In this document: positions 39,791 through 50,800 of the stretch, one piece after another
Numbering within the stretch: position 1 is the stretch's first letter
How the letters are laid out: every line of letters begins with the position of its first letter
Assembly: GCA_023078555.1 (NCBI GenBank)
Contig: CM041199.1
Coordinates: forward strand, 2,049,101 to 2,113,100
DNA from: Ulva prolifera
Lineage: Eukaryota > Chlorophyta > Ulvophyceae > Ulvales > Ulvaceae
Length of the DNA: 64,000 bases
Direction of reading: 5' to 3'
The notes under the pieces: model-generated
Database searches by the model: none
What the model was told of the DNA's origin: nothing
What the model saw: only the letters and a program-made list of their open reading frames with translations
Position numbers and translations under genes: made by a program

Positions 39791-39801
39791 TAGCCTATGT
39801 G

Positions 39802-40560
39802 TATGCACAGCTCACAACACACACCTAATTTGTTACATTGCATCCCTCCTCTACGGCCACATGCATGGCATATAATATGCACACGCGAATATGATCATGC
39901 ATGGCTGCGCCCAGCCAGATGAGCGGGCTCGTGCTCCGGCTGCGGCTTGAGCCGGGGCTACACAGGCACATGTTGGTGAACGTGTTGCATATGCATGATG
40001 ACAGCAGATCCCATGCACTGACCACTGGGACACCCGGCACGGCAATACCAACCACACACTCTCGAGCGACTGGTGTGAAAGGCACTGAGATTGCAACGCA
40101 CACCTCATCGATAATTTCGCAGCCGAGGGCGAGGGCGGCCCACGCTATGCGCGTGATTGCAAGGGCCGGCATGGCGAGGGCGGGGAGGCTGACCGCGTTC
40201 GAATTCACTGCGCGCCAGGCATAGGAGGGCTCGACCCTGTGCACGTGCAAGCGGCGCCCATGGCATGACCTCGTGTGGCACCACATTCGCTGCGCTACGT
40301 GGCATGCGCACCACATTCGCTGCGCGCCGCTTCACGCGTGGTGGTCACGGCGCCCCGGCTTCGGGCTGCGATGGGCGCCCGCGGGCAGGGCTGGCCGTTG
40401 CTGAGGCAGTCCCGGCCAGAGCCGGGACATGTACCAAGGCACCGAGGCAACGCCTGCCTATACCGTGCTGTGCAAGTGCCACACCGTCCCGTAGCTGTTG
40501 CCGGGAGCGCGTTTGCTTGCGTGTTGCTACACAGCCACAACATCACCACCAACGCAACTA
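39802..40560 (-). pseudogene. Decayed POLE 3' end, right arm, proximal fragment
   Basis: This is the counterpart of 9,640-10,331. It keeps the same order of POLE-derived blocks as the left arm (CTCATCTGGCTGG-like block at 39,910, the CCCAGCGCAG-like block near 40,370) with extra small indels. It ends at the transposon's right target duplication. Confidence 0.75.
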
Positions 40561-40965
40561 GTTGATGCATGAAGCTACTACTGGCAGCGTTGCGGCGATC
40601 ATTGTTACTGCACTGCGCCGGCACTGTGACGGCTTGTTCACGAGGAGATGTGCTAGAAACGTTATCATGAGCCTGCTGCCAGCAGGGTCTACACGGTCCG
40701 ACGCTCACACCTGCCCTGTTACTGCCCGGGCGGCGGGCGGGTACCGGTAGAGACAGCCTGTGAGTATGAGTATGACTCCCGGCGGCGCCGCAGCTGTACA
40801 TGTGAACAAGCTCGTCACCCATCGCATACCATGTAATACAACAACACGGAAACCCGAGCTACGTATACTGTCCTCTGTGTGAATGCCTGGATCATCTGAC
40901 GCCCGCGCCTCTGCTGTGCTCACTGCTGTTTGTCAGCCCGTCCAGGCCTCTTCGTACGGACGTCC
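40561..40965. other. About 0.4 kb present only in the right arm
   Basis: The left arm has about 25 bp of different sequence at the corresponding place (near 9,560-9,585). No terminal repeats or gene were found in it. It may be an insertion in the right arm or a deletion/replacement in the left. Confidence 0.65.
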
Positions 40966-41748
40966 AGCGCCCCAGGCGTCCACGCCGCTGCCGCTGCTTA
41001 CTTTCCAGACCCCGAAACCTCCTGTGACGACGAAGCCGTGCTTCCTGCTGTACTTGCAACCGCGGGTCCATGAACCCCATTCTCGGCTGGTGCCACCGAT
41101 GTCAGTGATCGCCTGGGCGGCGGGCGGGTGCGATCCTATCTGAGCGGTTGACAGCCGTCAACTCTTGTAGCAATAAGAATACAGCGTGCCTGTACAGCAA
41201 ATCAGCCCAGCACTGTGCAGGCTGCTAGCTACTTGTGTGTTCTGTGCTCATAACGTTGCCAGCGCTTTCTTGCTGGTTTGTTTCTTGTGCAGCGAGCCGC
41301 TGTTCGTCTGCCCCTGTCACCACCACAGCGATCTGTCGCAGCTCATTCTTTTGTTTTGCATCGTTACAGTGAAGAAAGGCCCGGGTGCGACCCGCAAGGC
41401 ACGGTCAGGCGACACGCTGCTTTGCACTGCGCGAGGTAGCTACGCAACACATGCATGACGTATATCACAGGTGCATCTCGCGTACGTAGCTGTGCCGGCG
41501 AACTTCCTGTCCAACCAAGTCGCGACATGGTTGGAACTGGGAGTTGTTGTTGGCAATGCAGGAATACAATGCAATCACGGACAGTCGACCATCGAGCCAA
41601 GCAGCTCACACTCATTTCATCTTACAGACCAATCATCCGTTGCGGATAACAGTGCTGCACAACCCACATCCATGGTGCAGCCCACTTGGGGACTTCTCTG
41701 CTTGTGCATTGACATGGGAAGCAACATTGACATGGCCGCTTCCCGCCT
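40966..41748. other. Non-coding stretch of the right arm
   Basis: It matches the left arm at 8,695-9,560 and lacks the 69-bp segment found there between short direct repeats. No gene is recognised. Confidence 0.6.
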
Positions 41749-42645
41749 TCATTCCAGACTTTCAGCAACCTCGACAGCGGATCCGAAGCGGTCTTTGGCA
41801 AGAGCTCGCAAAATGCAAGCCCCCCACTCGGGCAATCCGGCGGTGTACGGAACTATAAACTTGTTCAAACTCGTTCTGACAGGAGCGTGAACACGTACAC
41901 TCAATTTTTCATACAATTTACTGGCACAATGGCCCAATTTCATGCCTTCAGGCACACACTGACCTACTTTATCTCGCAATTCACCGGGTAAGTGCACCTG
42001 CCACAAATCATACCATGCAGTATTCTGCCTTTTCGCCGCTGGAAGAAGTGCTCTAATCCTTTGCTCAACACATTCCATAAGATCGCGGCTTGTCAGCAGT
42101 CCTTCATGATACGCAACGATGGCTTCGAGACGTTGTAAATTCTCCACAAGATGCCCTTCCCGCAACCTGTGATGCTCCTTCTCTGCTGTCAGTGACACCA
42201 TTGCCGTCTCCTTTGCTCGCTTCTCCTCCTCCCTCTCCTGCTGTATCTTCCGCAACTCCTCTTGTATCTTCAACAACTGCTCTGCCTTGAGCAACACTGC
42301 TGCTCGCTTCTCCTCCTCCCTCTCCTGCTGTATCTTCAACAACTGCTCATATTTCTCCTGTTCTATCTTCCGCAACTCCTGTTCTGCCCTCCGCACCTCT
42401 TCGAAGCGATCCTGATTTGATCTCAGCAACAGCTTCGTCAATTCGTCCTTCTCCCGATACACCTCAGCGATATCGACACGACTGCTGCTTCCTGCTCCTA
42501 TGCGGACTCGTCGAGACTTCCGCACCTCCTTTTCGCCTGCATTTTTTTGTTGACTGGCCACCCGCGATGCGAGTGCCTGCAAACGCAGCTGCGTCTGTCT
42601 CGTCATATGCACATGCTCCTGTGCAATACTGTTTTGGCAAGGCAT
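41749..42645 (-). CDS. Coiled-coil protein of unknown function, right arm
   Basis: This 298-residue frame is the counterpart of the left-arm gene at 7,774-8,694. It lacks one 12-residue coiled-coil unit (ELRKTQQHRYEQ in the left copy) and has four extra residues (VSLT). About ten substitutions are spread over the protein, for example EC-VEQS to VEQR and LPSEL to LPGEL. The frame is open from the first Met (MPCQN) to the same C terminus. No domain is recognised beyond the coiled coil. Both copies keep frame despite length change, which favours a real protein, but expression is not shown by the sequence. Confidence 0.6.
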   Translation of the reverse strand: MPCQNSIAQEHVHMTRQTQLRLQALASRVASQQKNAGEKEVRKSRRVRIGAGSSSRVDIAEVYREKDELTKLLLRSNQDRFEEVRRAEQELRKIEQEKYEQLLKIQQEREEEKRAAVLLKAEQLLKIQEELRKIQQEREEEKRAKETAMVSLTAEKEHHRLREGHLVENLQRLEAIVAYHEGLLTSRDLMECVEQRIRALLPAAKRQNTAWYDLWQVHLPGELRDKVGQCVPEGMKLGHCASKLYEKLSVRVHAPVRTSLNKFIVPYTAGLPEWGACILRALAKDRFGSAVEVAESLE

Positions 42646-43213
42646 TCAAAGGAGCTGGCATGTCGTACCACTGGGCGTTCATCGAGCCCTGCGCCACTGC
42701 TTTGTCTCGCCTGAGATTCGATCTGAGACGCCGGCGTCTGCAGCAGTCCTTTCCGGCAGTGTCGTCGGCAATATCTGGCGATTCGCAGCATGCCCAGCAA
42801 GTTACCCCGTACTGGCGTGTGAGCACACAGCCAGGAGCCGAAGTTTGATACCGAACTGTACGCATGCAATACACAGAATACGTTTCAGGTTGCTGTGAGG
42901 CTCTAAGCATATATCCTCGTGAACATTGTACTTTCGGCCGGATGGTACTTTGCCGCATGGTATTCCCTGCCCCCCATGTGCAGTTAGGTTTTGCGCTAAC
43001 AGGGCCCAGCAGCCTGCCAGCCGATCGCACCCAAAGCACTAGCCTGCCAGCTTGCGAACTTCGGCCTGAAACTCGCATGTGCCATCTTGCAGCGCACAGT
43101 CTCAAACCTGGTACAAACACCACTATATGTCTCAATATTGCTTCTGCGTAGTTTCAGCCGCATCGAGCGCCTATGTGTGATCTCGCCGCTGGTAGCTGTG
43201 GGCCCGGCTCGCC
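42646..43213. other. Region upstream of the right coiled-coil gene
   Basis: It matches 7,206-7,773 of the left arm. A 223-codon minus-strand frame (42,464-43,135) overlaps the coiled-coil gene in another phase and is probably not a gene. Confidence 0.5.
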
Positions 43214-43780
43214 CCCGTATTATTCTTACACGCACGGGGTGCCCTCGCCACCCTCGCCAGCTTGGACAGTCCACGGAAGTCAGCCGCACGAGCAGTAAAG
43301 CAGCAGCAGACACACAAACAACCTCTATGCTTCACATCGCGAACTGTATCGGCCTTGACGACCGGAAACCACAACCGATCGGTGCTGCCATGAGTGAGGC
43401 AGGCTTCGGATCGGCTTGTTGCTCTTAGATGCGCCGTACTTCGCCTAGAAGTCGCAAATATGCACCTTACTGGTGTAATTGTTATCTTTAAGCTTCGTTG
43501 TACATCTGAACCTACTTGGTTGCGGTTGGTACGAGGTTGGCTTTCGTGCTACCACAACACCAACGCAATCTGGTATCAAGTTGATCAGTCGACGTGCGTG
43601 AAGAATGCGATCAGTGGCGCTTTACTGGCTAAGGCGGATGCTGGAACTGGTCATGCCAGATATACGTTGAACTTGGGCTCAGCATGAACATGCGAATGGA
43701 ACCAACTTGACTCTTACACCAGCAGACCGCTGCAGCGGTGTCAATCAATATGTTTCTGCCACAGTATCAAAACAATGCAT

Positions 43781-44699
43781 CTATCTGCCGTTTGTTAACA
43801 AGAACATCATATCGTCCATGTCAATATGTCGCTTATCGGGTGTTGCACAATCATTGTGCACAATGGGCTGGAGTGCTGGCCTTGCACCACTCAATGGCTC
43901 TCCTGTATTAGCAAGCGAGAGTGAGTCACATTCAGCCTCTTCCATCATTTTGTCATCACTAACGTGAACATCACCTGGCTGGGCAATGCTTTTGTTCAAT
44001 ACACACTGTTCCTCCACAACAGCTGCATTCTCCTGTCCCGAGAGCTTTTTCTCGAACTGTGATGAGCGGTCACTGAATTTCTTGCTTCTGCTCTCACTTT
44101 CTGGCTGGTCCTCTCAAATCTGGCGCAGGGACCTGCTTCTTGAACACTCTTGTCTGTCTTTGCTGTAGTCAATGCATCAACTGGTCTGATACGCTTGCTC
44201 GACTTCTCGTGTCCCCTTGGCAAAGCGGTTTTATGCCTCTTCACCTGTGGAACATAGCTCTGCACAATGTGGCCTGCTCGTGCAGAAGCCTTGCCCCTGG
44301 CTATCAAGCTAGGGCTGTAAGTGTTTCGGAGCAGCTGATTGAGCAACACATCTATGCTCCCAAAAATCTTCCTGTGGTCATCGTCAGGGCAATCAGGATT
44401 GTTGAATCTTTCACAAACGCGCTGGAATTTGTTGGCCATTCCTGAACCATTCCTGGCCTGCTCGATTTTGGAAGGTGTCCGTTCTTCTGCTAACACCCTT
44501 GAGCAGCCAACGACTGCCTGCGCAAGTTCCCAAGGTATATATTGTCAATTGCAGCATCTGTCTTGGAAGATGTCTGCAGCAATTGCGACATCAAACTTTC
44601 TGGCTCTGAGGGAGGTATCCCGCTAAGCTTTGCAAGCCGCTGCAAGTTCTCTGCGTAGATGCGCAAAAATCTACACGTCTTGTCAAAAGCGGACAGCAT
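43781..44699 (-). other. Downstream open frames of the MULE-like element, right arm
   Basis: Frames at 44,490-44,699 (69 aa), 43,996-44,496 (166 aa) and 43,781-44,017 (78 aa) correspond one to one to those at 5,710-6,628. They differ by only a few residues (for example KSIKRIR to KSSKRIR). No domain is recognised. Confidence 0.45.
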
Positions 44700-45414
44700 C
44701 TGAATGAGTCCAGAGGCATATACGCTTCAGGATCGAGGAATTTGGTACCCCTTCTATGATTTTGCCAGTGCAGAACGCTCTGGTGTCTTCGCTGACCTTT
44801 ATAGTCTGGTGCGGACATCCCTCCTGTGTGGGATCACTGCTGTGCTTCCCATGATTGTGCAACACAATGTACAAGTCATTGGGATGGTTAAGGAACACGC
44901 GGCAGTGCATCTTGTACTTGCAACCATAGCAGGTCACTCCAGTACCCCTTGCATTCCTGCCTACACGAGAAGGTCCATTGGCAGCAGCTGTTTGATCTGC
45001 CTTTGCAGCCATTTTAGCAGCATAAGCCCCAACCAGCCCAGCATCCTGCCTTTCTTTGGCAGCTGTACATCGGCTGGCCCCGAAATTGCTAAGATAGGTG
45101 TGATTCAACGTAGTAGTCCTGCCAGGTTTCTGATTATGCTTACATAGCCTGCAGTTGCCCCGCTGATCCTCAGAGCGCTTGACATTTTCAAGGACGTTGT
45201 TGACATCCTCGCAACGAAGACACGCAGCAACAGTATCCTTGCGTGAATCAAGAGTCCAGCGTATGCTATCAAAAGATATAGACTCATCACATTGTTGAGG
45301 TTCCAGTTTCAAGTCTCGAACGTCTACCGCAATGGACAGGTCCGTCATCGGGGATGTCATCGGAAGCGCCATAGTATATGCACGCATTTTGGCCACGAAG
45401 GCATTCCTGGCCAT
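44683..45414 (-). CDS. Zinc-finger protein of the MULE-like element, right arm
   Basis: It encodes 243 residues with the same C162/C165/C171 and HNH pattern as the left copy, so the finger is intact. C109 is Ser here, so that residue is probably not a zinc ligand. It begins about 130 bp inside the terminal repeat and is transcribed inward. No catalytic domain is joined to it. Confidence 0.65.
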   Translation of the reverse strand: MARNAFVAKMRAYTMALPMTSPMTDLSIAVDVRDLKLEPQQCDESISFDSIRWTLDSRKDTVAACLRCEDVNNVLENVKRSEDQRGNCRLCKHNQKPGRTTTLNHTYLSNFGASRCTAAKERQDAGLVGAYAAKMAAKADQTAAANGPSRVGRNARGTGVTCYGCKYKMHCRVFLNHPNDLYIVLHNHGKHSSDPTQEGCPHQTIKVSEDTRAFCTGKIIEGVPNSSILKRICLWTHSDAVRF

Positions 45415-45546
45415 CCTTTTGATAGATCAAGTAATGATAGTGTTTCTGCTGCTGCTTTACTGCTCGTACGGCTGACTTCCGTGGACTGTCCAAGCTAGCT
45501 AGGGTGGCTAGGGCACACGGTACGTGTAAGAATAATATGGGCGCCC

Positions 45547-47878
45547 GCTCGCCAGCGTGACTTCTGCACAGTGTGGCTTGTTGCAATGGATGCGCTGCAA
45601 CTGTTTGAAGCAGAACGCAGCAGAACACACTTGCACACACCAGCTGGCATGCACCGATTACATGGTTGCAGGAGCATCTGTTGTGCAAATTGCGCGGCTG
45701 ACAAAGAGTGCAGGTGCTGCCCTTCAGTCGGATCAACAAGCACTGATGCCAAGCAGTTCGGGTGATATCTATAGGAGTCCAGAATCATGTACCGCCTATC
45801 AATTCTTGCTTCCATGTTTAGAGCCCCAAGCTTTCTGCACACAACTAGGACTATGCCGATTCACCCGCAGCCTCAGCTGCATGTTGAGTGTATGGTGTTG
45901 GTGTGTTTCAAGGACAAAGCCAGCAAGGCAGGTAGCACCGGGAGCAGCAACCAGGGGAACCCCGCACCACGCAACAAGCCACATCATGATGAAGCACACG
46001 GTGTTGCAACCATGGTGTGTGCCTGTGCTGCAGATCGGTACATCAGCGGCCATGGCACACAGATCGGTACATCAGCGGCACTTGCACAGCACACCCGAGC
46101 GGGTGGCAGTCTTGGATTCAATCCAGCCTATCGCATGAGATTGTAGTCATGGTCATGCTTCTTTGTGCCGTGGTTGGCTGCGGGCCAGTGGGCAAGGACG
46201 GGAAACGGGCCAGCCACTGTGTGGCGTCGTCGGCAGCTCTGGGCACGGTATAAAGAGTTCTTTGGCATCAGTATAACGGAGTATGAGCGGTACACGTACT
46301 CAAGGTGTTGATGTCTTACCAGGACAAAGTAAGCAAGGCAGGTAGCACCGAGAGCAACAACCAGGGGAATCGTACACCATGCAACAAGCCACACGCAATA
46401 TGTGCACACCAACACACCCACGCAACATCAGCACCCGCGCCGGCCACAGCCGGACAGCCACACACACGACCACACACACCCACAGGTGTTGAAGTGTACA
46501 GCGCAGATGCACAGCGGTGGTGTGAGAGAAGAAAGGCGGGGTGTGCTTCGAGCGGCTGCTTCTGAATTCAAGGACCGGGTGTCCCCCAATTCAGATATGT
46601 TGTATTCCAACAGGACTTTGCTCACAGGTTGGTCTTGCTCAGGTATGCATGACACGTCGACGTCTCCGCACGATTGTTGTAAGCCATGTAGCGCAAACAA
46701 AGCATCATGCAACATGTTGCACGTGCACGTGTGACCTTCACATCTCTATGCTGGCGTGCCAGTGCGGCTCAACATGCAATTCGCTGGACTAGACCTACTA
46801 TGTCGAATGAACAATTTGAATCTCTGCTGGCGTGACAATGCAGAGCATCTGATTGTGGCCGGTCTTGTTTTGATACATGCATGGATCGGAGATTGACACT
46901 GCCATTCTGTGTGTGCAGACTCTTGCCTACCTTGCCCTCGAGCTGCATGAAGACAAAAACACCATAAGTACGCCCGCCAGAAGCTACATCCACACGGAAA
47001 GGGCGAGATTGTTTCATTGGAACATCGCAGAAGCGACGAAGGAGTCAGTAGACACAAGCCACTGGTCGGCAAGGGTGAAGCGTGGTCACGTATGTAGTGT
47101 GCGTTCTTGAAGAATCATACATCTGTCCGCTGTTGGGCTGAAGTCCGTCAACATAAACACGCGAACGCATTGCCGGTCAAATTTGGATTCATTACACTGG
47201 ATCTCTAGAGAGCTGTCGGAGCAGCTTTCAGGCGAGAGCAACGTACGACTTCAGGTGCCTCGAGTCGAGGCCCCCGACTTGCATGTCTAACTCTTGTGAA
47301 GGTGGAGAAACTAGTGTGCTAGGGATGTAATTCACAGATTGAAGCAAAGCCAATATCTTTCTACATGTATGACATGGTTGCACATTTCTTCACCCTGTAT
47401 GCCATCTCAAGGGCGCGAAAGCATTCTAACATCAACAGTAAGCCACTTTGATCATGTTTATGGCACATTAGAAGACATGAGGGTCATCTAATTAGCTTAT
47501 AAGCGACACACTGTTACAATGGCTTTCTGTCGGCCATTGCAGCAGGCTGTTCAGACGAGCCAAGGGGTATTTCCCCGCTGGCGGGGTTTTGTGACGATGC
47601 TTCCGAATGTGTGGGCTGTCTGAAGCTCACAGACTGTCGTGACGATGGCCGCTGCTCCCAATTGCAACAGATGAACACACCACCCCAACTCGACACATAC
47701 CACATCGCCCTTCTGGAGAAAACAGCTCGTATGAATGCATGCATGATTACATAGCCTTTATCACACGGATGTTGAAAAAGAAGCTTCGCGCCGCAGATTA
47801 TCACAACAAACCTGCGGCAGCGACTACACACACGGACAGCAATGAATGGTGCGGCCCAGGCTCCGGCCGTGGGGCCGG
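45547..47878. other. POLE 3' flank, right arm, no recognised gene
   Basis: It matches 2,531-4,862 with scattered substitutions, including the diverged 90-bp direct repeats and the 19-bp repeat pair. It should contain the POLE 3' untranslated region just below 47,879. Confidence 0.65.
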
Positions 47879-50800
47879 TCACCCGTTTGCGACCCACTCC
47901 GCCGCCTCCAGCAGCCCCGGCATCTCGTGGTGCCGCGCTATACTCCCCACAACCGTTGCGCACATCCGCACGTCCCCGCTGTCGCCGGCAAACTCCAGCT
48001 CCCCGCCACAGTCTGGACACTGCCGCTCCGCACCCCCTCGTGAGAGCGCGCGGCACCTCCGGCAGCGCAGGTCGCACAACGTGCCGCCGGCCACGGCTGC
48101 GCGGAGCCGTTCATGCAGCCTCGCCTCGATGTCCGCCGCCGGGCGCGGTGCGCTGCAGGCGCCGCAGCGCCAGCCGGCATCGCAGTGGCTACGGGTGACA
48201 TCGAGGGGGGCGACGGCAAAGCACACGGTGCAGGGTACGGCTGGGAGGACGAGCGGCCGGCAGGGGTCAACGAAGGCGGCCTCAGTTGCAAACTCGCGGA
48301 CATGCAGCAGCGCGAGGAGCTGCTTCCGCATCGAAACCACCTGCAACCACGGTTTGCGATAAACGTCACCGCATGCCTCCTCATCGGCCGCATGCACGAC
48401 AGACCATATGCACGCATGAGTACGATTGCGCATGGCTCCGTCCAGCCAGATGAGCGCGGTGATGCCCACGGCCGGGACTGTGTGGGTGCGTGTTTGTGAA
48501 TGCATTATGCACGCGTAATGACATAACAGTATTGATGCAGGCGAAGTGACCGCTCCCGAGTTTGGGACATAACAAGGCATCCAGCACTGTAGCACCAATC
48601 ACACACTCTTGCGTGGCCGGGCCAGCCTGCAGATAAACATGCATGATACCACAGCTGAGATGGGGGGGGGGGGGGGGGGGGGCACTGAAAAGTCCCATCG
48701 TCATGACCAAACAAGCAACCAACTCTGCAACGACCGATGTACAAGATGATCAGCTGATTCCTTGAAGAGCACCGACGCATACTACGAGGCAACGCAACCT
48801 GATGTACCGATGCGAAGTCTCAGTTATGCAACACCGAACATACACACACTCGAGCGGGCGGTGTGGCAGACAAAGAAAAAGCGATTGAGCTTGTGGCGGA
48901 CCTCGTCGGCGACGGTGGAGTCGAGGGCGAGGACGGCGCACACGGTGCGGACAAACGCAAGCGCCGGCGTGCCGAGGGCGCCAGGCAGGAGGTGCGAGCC
49001 GGGGGGATGCGGGAAGCGCGCTGCGGCGGCGGCGGCACCGGGGAGGATGTGGCGCGCAATGGCCTGCGTCATCTGGAAGAGGCGCTCCAGCAGGCGCGCC
49101 GGTAGCCACTCGCGCAGGTACTCGAGGGTGCATGCATCGACGGTGCGCACGCCGACGAGTGCCTGTGTCGCGCCACCCTGCATCATGATGCGTGGGACCT
49201 GTGATTTTGAGGTGGATGTTTACATTCAATGCTGCTACATACGATATGTGTCTGGATGCTCTACGATACGGTAGTCCCAGCTGGTGTAACTTATGCGCCG
49301 CATGCGGCACGCCCAGCAGTCCGGTTGTTGCGGCACGCGCGCTCGCAGGGGTTGCAGGGTCTCGAGTCACCGGCGCGACAGCCCGAGGCACCTGTTGTAA
49401 CGTGTGGCTGAACTTATGCGACTGAGGGATGCGTGACTCCAGTGAACCTTGCCACGAGGAAGCTAAAAATGCGATAGGTGCGTACATAAATTGAACAAAA
49501 AACATTGCTGCTGCGATTCTTCACGAGAGGCCGCATCAGGCGTCATCATTCACTTTGGCAAATCATCCAGCTCTTGCACCGCGATTCAAGCCTGCTTCCC
49601 AACGGACAGGATGGACACGGAGACGACAGACAGCAGAGAGAGCGGTGTGTAGTCCGTGGCTGATCTAGGTGCGTGGCCGCAAATCCATTGAGCGATCAGA
49701 AGCAGCGACAGTTCTTGCATGGGACAGAGCGTAACACGTCCCACAAGGCAGCGAGGGGCCCTCGCCAGTGCCGGCTGGGGTAATATACCGTAGCTTGGTC
49801 TCGGCGTCACACGTGATGCGGCCGAGCATGCGCGACAGGTGAGGCAGACGGCGGCCGCTGCGACACACACAGGGTTGCGCCGCCCTGAGCAAGTGGCGGC
49901 CACTGCACGACCTCGAGCTGCACCAAAGGCGTCACGAGGCCCGAAACAGCGCGCCAGGTTCAATCTGCGCTGGGCACCCGCAGACAGGGCTGCCCTTCGC
50001 TGAGTCAGCCCTTGCGAGAGTCGGGGCCGCACCGGGGCAGCTTCGGCATCTGCCTGTACCGCGCGCCATGGCCGCGCCACGAAGCGCTCCACCACGTCGT
50101 CAAAGTACTTGTGCACCGCCTCCGGCAGAAACTCCCGCAGGTTCCAGTGCGCCTCGTACGCGCAGCCGCCCGCCGCGGCCCCCGTCGCAGCGTCTGCTGC
50201 AGCCTCCGCCTCTGCGGGCACCTCTGCCGCATCGTCGACGTCCTCCCCCTCCATGTCATCCTCCAGCGCCGCCATGTCTGCGTCCGCCTGAGGCGGCGGT
50301 GGCGGTGCCGCCGCCGCCGGCGGTGCAGCCGCCGCTCCGCCGGCATCTAGCGCGGCGAGCGGGACGCGCACGCCGGAGTAGTTGAATGCGTCCCGCCACA
50401 GCAGCGTCGCCCACACGCGCGATGGCTGCAGCGAGACCCACGCGAAGAGGGGCCGCGCGGCGAGAGTGTCCGTGAGGAAACGCACGTACGCGGCGGCCGC
50501 CGGGAGCGTGTGCTTGCGAGTCGCGACGATGATGGATGCCGGCGACGCCGCAACGATGGTCGCGTCGAGCGCGCGCAGCTCCGCCAGCAGCTGCAGGAAC
50601 GTCTTGGCGACGGCCGTCTCGACGGTCGTCTGGAGCAGCGGGGAGTGCAGCGCGGACGCCGGGTCGAGCAGCCATGCGTGTAGCCTCCGCAGCAGGCCAT
50701 CCGCGACGCTGACACTCCTGCAGGCGAGTGTGTGTGGGCGCTTCGCATCCGCCTCGGTGACGCGTTTGTTTTGGACGCTGGCTGGGCCATGTGCCTCCGG

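Larger units (their letters stand above)
28289..39801 (+). mobile_element. CACTA-like (EnSpm) DNA transposon, 11.5 kb, inserted in the right arm
   Basis: The 11-bp TIRs are perfect: CACATAGGCTA at 28,289-28,299 and its complement at 39,791-39,801. The dinucleotide TA flanks both ends (28,287-28,288 and 39,802-39,803). The other arm has the uninterrupted sequence with a single TA at 10,331-10,332, so the insertion and its 2-bp target duplication are read directly. Both subterminal regions are crowded with GGTGCGC/GCGCACC motifs and hairpins, a hallmark of CACTA elements. Inside are two plus-strand multi-exon genes: a Tnp2-type transposase (29,243-34,245) and a second gene (35,300-38,054). Classification rests on the transposase family and the architecture. 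The exact TIR start (CACAT rather than CACTA) is a variant. Confidence 0.92.
43214..45546 (-). mobile_element. MULE-like DNA element, right-arm copy
   Basis: This is the reverse-complement counterpart of 4,863-7,205. The short direct repeat GCTCGCC flanks it at 43,207-43,213 and 45,547-45,553. Its inner terminal repeat lacks about 10 bp found in the left arm, which makes the ends tidier here and supports these limits. It contains the same zinc-finger frame and the same three downstream frames. Confidence 0.75.
39802..50408 (-). repeat. Outer piece of the right arm
   Basis: It is the reverse complement of 10,332-1. Close to the outer end the two arms differ by rare single-base changes (for example silent changes in the POLE exon at 20-22 and 330). 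The right POLE gene continues past 50,408, but whether the duplication does cannot be seen because the left arm runs off the window. Confidence 0.97.
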
